A DNA stretch of 63,158 nt from Deltaproteobacteria bacterium (GTDB lineage Bacteria > Desulfobacterota > BSN033 > UBA1163). Shown in pieces: positions 62,054 through 63,158 of this stretch. Position 1 is the stretch's first letter. Each line of letters opens with the position of its first letter. The position numbers and the translations under genes are program-made. The stretch lies in the NCBI GenBank assembly GCA_020059605.1, contig JAGVBT010000136.1:1-63158 (forward strand), given 5' to 3'. Under the pieces are notes generated by a model. That model saw only the letters and a program-made list of their open reading frames with translations, did not search any database and had not been told where the DNA came from.

Positions 62054-62984
62054 ATATGGGTTCATGGTGGAGACGCATCTCCGTAAAATAATTTCTCTTG
62101 CTCAAGCTCGAAAGGATGCGGCTTGCATGGGATATCTCAGTGAGCTCTTCTGCCATTCTCCCAGTCATCTTTGGCAAGAATGCCGTCTTAAGAAAAAACT
62201 CCTGTAGTTCTTTATCCGTTTTATCAAAGAGTTCGGCTCCGAAATAATCGAGAATTTCATCCGAGGTATGCTTCCCGGGTAGCTGGGGCTGAATCCCTCT
62301 TGTTAAACTTTCTAACATCAGGACCAGGCCGGCTGCCCATCCGTCCGCCATTTCATTCAAATGTTTTACTGTCTCCCTTGAGAGCTTCTGCTCTGATCGA
62401 AGTCGGGCCATTCCAACGGATTCCTCAAAGGTGAACCGGAGCTCGTCCCATCCGATAGTCTCCATCTGATGATTGGCGCGCAGGCGTATGAAAGCAGGAG
62501 GTGGCTCGCTGCGGCTGATCAGGATGACGTTGATCCCTTCGGGAATTCTGGATATTCCGTTGAGGATGATTTCATGAAGGGATGAATTCGGGGGGACTTC
62601 CTGATAGTTATCAAAGATGAGGGCGGAGGGAATCTTCAAGCGATTGGAGAGGTTTTCAAAATATCGATAAGTAAAGGTGGGGATGTCTTGAAGATATTCA
62701 GGGGTAAGAAGAGGGAGGGATTTTCGTTTTCGGGGAGAAGCCCTTTTTGCGGCCTGCCCCAGGTAAAAGAAAAAAGTCGCAGGGTCTGCATCAGTTTCAT
62801 CGATCTGGTACCAAAGGCAGGGAATTTTGCGAGCCTGGAGGTAACTGGCAACGAGAGTGGTCTTCCCACAGCCAGGAGGTCCTGAGACCCAGATGGCCGG
62901 CTGTTTTCGCATGTGATTCAGGAGGCCAAACAGCCGCTTCCTTTGAAAAACACCTGTAAGGATGGGACGGGTGATCTTGCTCAT
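61965..62984 (-). pseudogene. MalT/LuxR-type regulator ATPase, 3' truncated
   Basis: The N-terminal STAND ATPase is present: Walker A SGPPGCGKTTLVASYL at about residues 34-49, Walker B ALIFDNYQE, VILISRSEPP, and GWAAGLVLMLESL. Members usually continue for 500 or more residues into repeats and a LuxR HTH. Here the frame leaves the family after about NYFTEMRLHH and reads about 30 residues out of frame through the secreted-protein paralogue. The regulator has therefore lost its sensor and DNA-binding parts. Confidence 0.75.
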
Positions 62985-62988
62985 AGAA

Positions 62989-63030
62989 ATAAAGTGAACT
63001 AAAGTGACTAAAGTGATCTAAAGTGCCTAA
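62989..63030. repeat. Short tandem repeat (CTAAAGTGA-type)
   Basis: Four imperfect copies of a unit of about 10 bases, CTAAAGTGA, lie just upstream of the truncated regulator. Non-coding. The remaining 63031-63158 holds nothing I can identify. Confidence 0.7.
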
Positions 63031-63158
63031 AATTGTTTTTATAGAAGCCTCTATTTAAACCGAAGTTCCCCCGTTATCAAGAAAGTAAGTTACTGATTCC
63101 CCAACTCTTTTTAGGGGGAAAGGGCTACAATTACATGACTACAGCCCAAGAAGCTGGG

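Overview
The window looks like a chromosomal segment of a Gram-negative anaerobe, most likely a deltaproteobacterium in the broad sense (Desulfobacterota). This is an inference from a TonB/ExbBD outer-membrane uptake system, the split glycine decarboxylase GcvPA/GcvPB, Liv amino-acid transporters, an apparent selenocysteine gene, and many small intergenic repeats typical of that group. UGA serves as an ordinary stop for many genes (fur, dusB, prmA and others), so the code is standard.

Layout. 1-3.2 kb: a Fur-family regulator and an ECF cobalt/nickel importer (cbiM, cbiQ, cbiO). 3.3-6.8 kb: tRNA/rRNA/protein modification genes (dusB, prmA, rsmE) and a hydrolase. 6.8-11 kb, minus strand: a tiny Cys-rich protein with its own promoter and terminator, exbD-exbB, tRNA-Phe, and a BtuB-like receptor under a cobalamin riboswitch with its terminator. 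11-18 kb, minus strand: sugar kinase, a DUF433/DUF5615 pair, a nucleotidyltransferase, nagB-like, glmM and a beta-helix protein. 18-23.4 kb: glmU (non-AUG start, acetyltransferase half missing), glmS, pcrA/uvrD. 23.6-26.7 kb: two paralogous ACT-domain GcvR-like genes, a fragment of a third, two 132-bp MITE-like elements and a DUF4143 ATPase. 26.7-41 kb: a catabolic island, mostly minus strand: opine-type dehydrogenase, two zinc alcohol dehydrogenases, livFGMHK, a Rossmann dehydrogenase-like gene, an Asp/Glu racemase homologue, an acyl-CoA ligase, an enoyl-CoA hydratase and a divergent IclR regulator. 41.3-50.4 kb: a tandem glycine riboswitch with terminator, a SerK-like ParB/Srx-fold gene, gcvH, gcvPA, gcvPB, lipB, lpdA, lipA, a patatin lipoprotein and yjbQ. 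50.4-55.1 kb: small genes, a frameshifted vapBC, a MerB-like gene with two in-frame UGA codons, and a three-gene TIGR04255 cassette. 55.7-58.4 kb: a GcvT-GlyA fusion. 58.4-63.2 kb: mntA with a hepT remnant, a lipoprotein, a YhhN-like enzyme, abrB/PIN, two paralogous secreted proteins and a truncated MalT-like ATPase.

How the genes work together. Two themes stand out. One is cobalamin/cobalt supply: CbiMQO, BtuB and ExbBD with a B12 riboswitch. The other is one-carbon/glycine metabolism. It includes all GCS proteins, lipoate synthesis and attachment, SHMT fused to GcvT, a probable free-serine kinase under the same glycine riboswitch, and two GcvR-like ACT proteins. Together they suggest a route between glycine, serine and phosphoserine.

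The most unusual object is at 52112-52819. It is an alkylmercury-lyase (MerB) homologue in which both catalytic cysteine positions are UGA, each followed at the right distance by a hairpin whose apical loop starts with GG. This is the signature of a bacterial selenoprotein. Ordinary gene calling would split it into two unrelated small ORFs.
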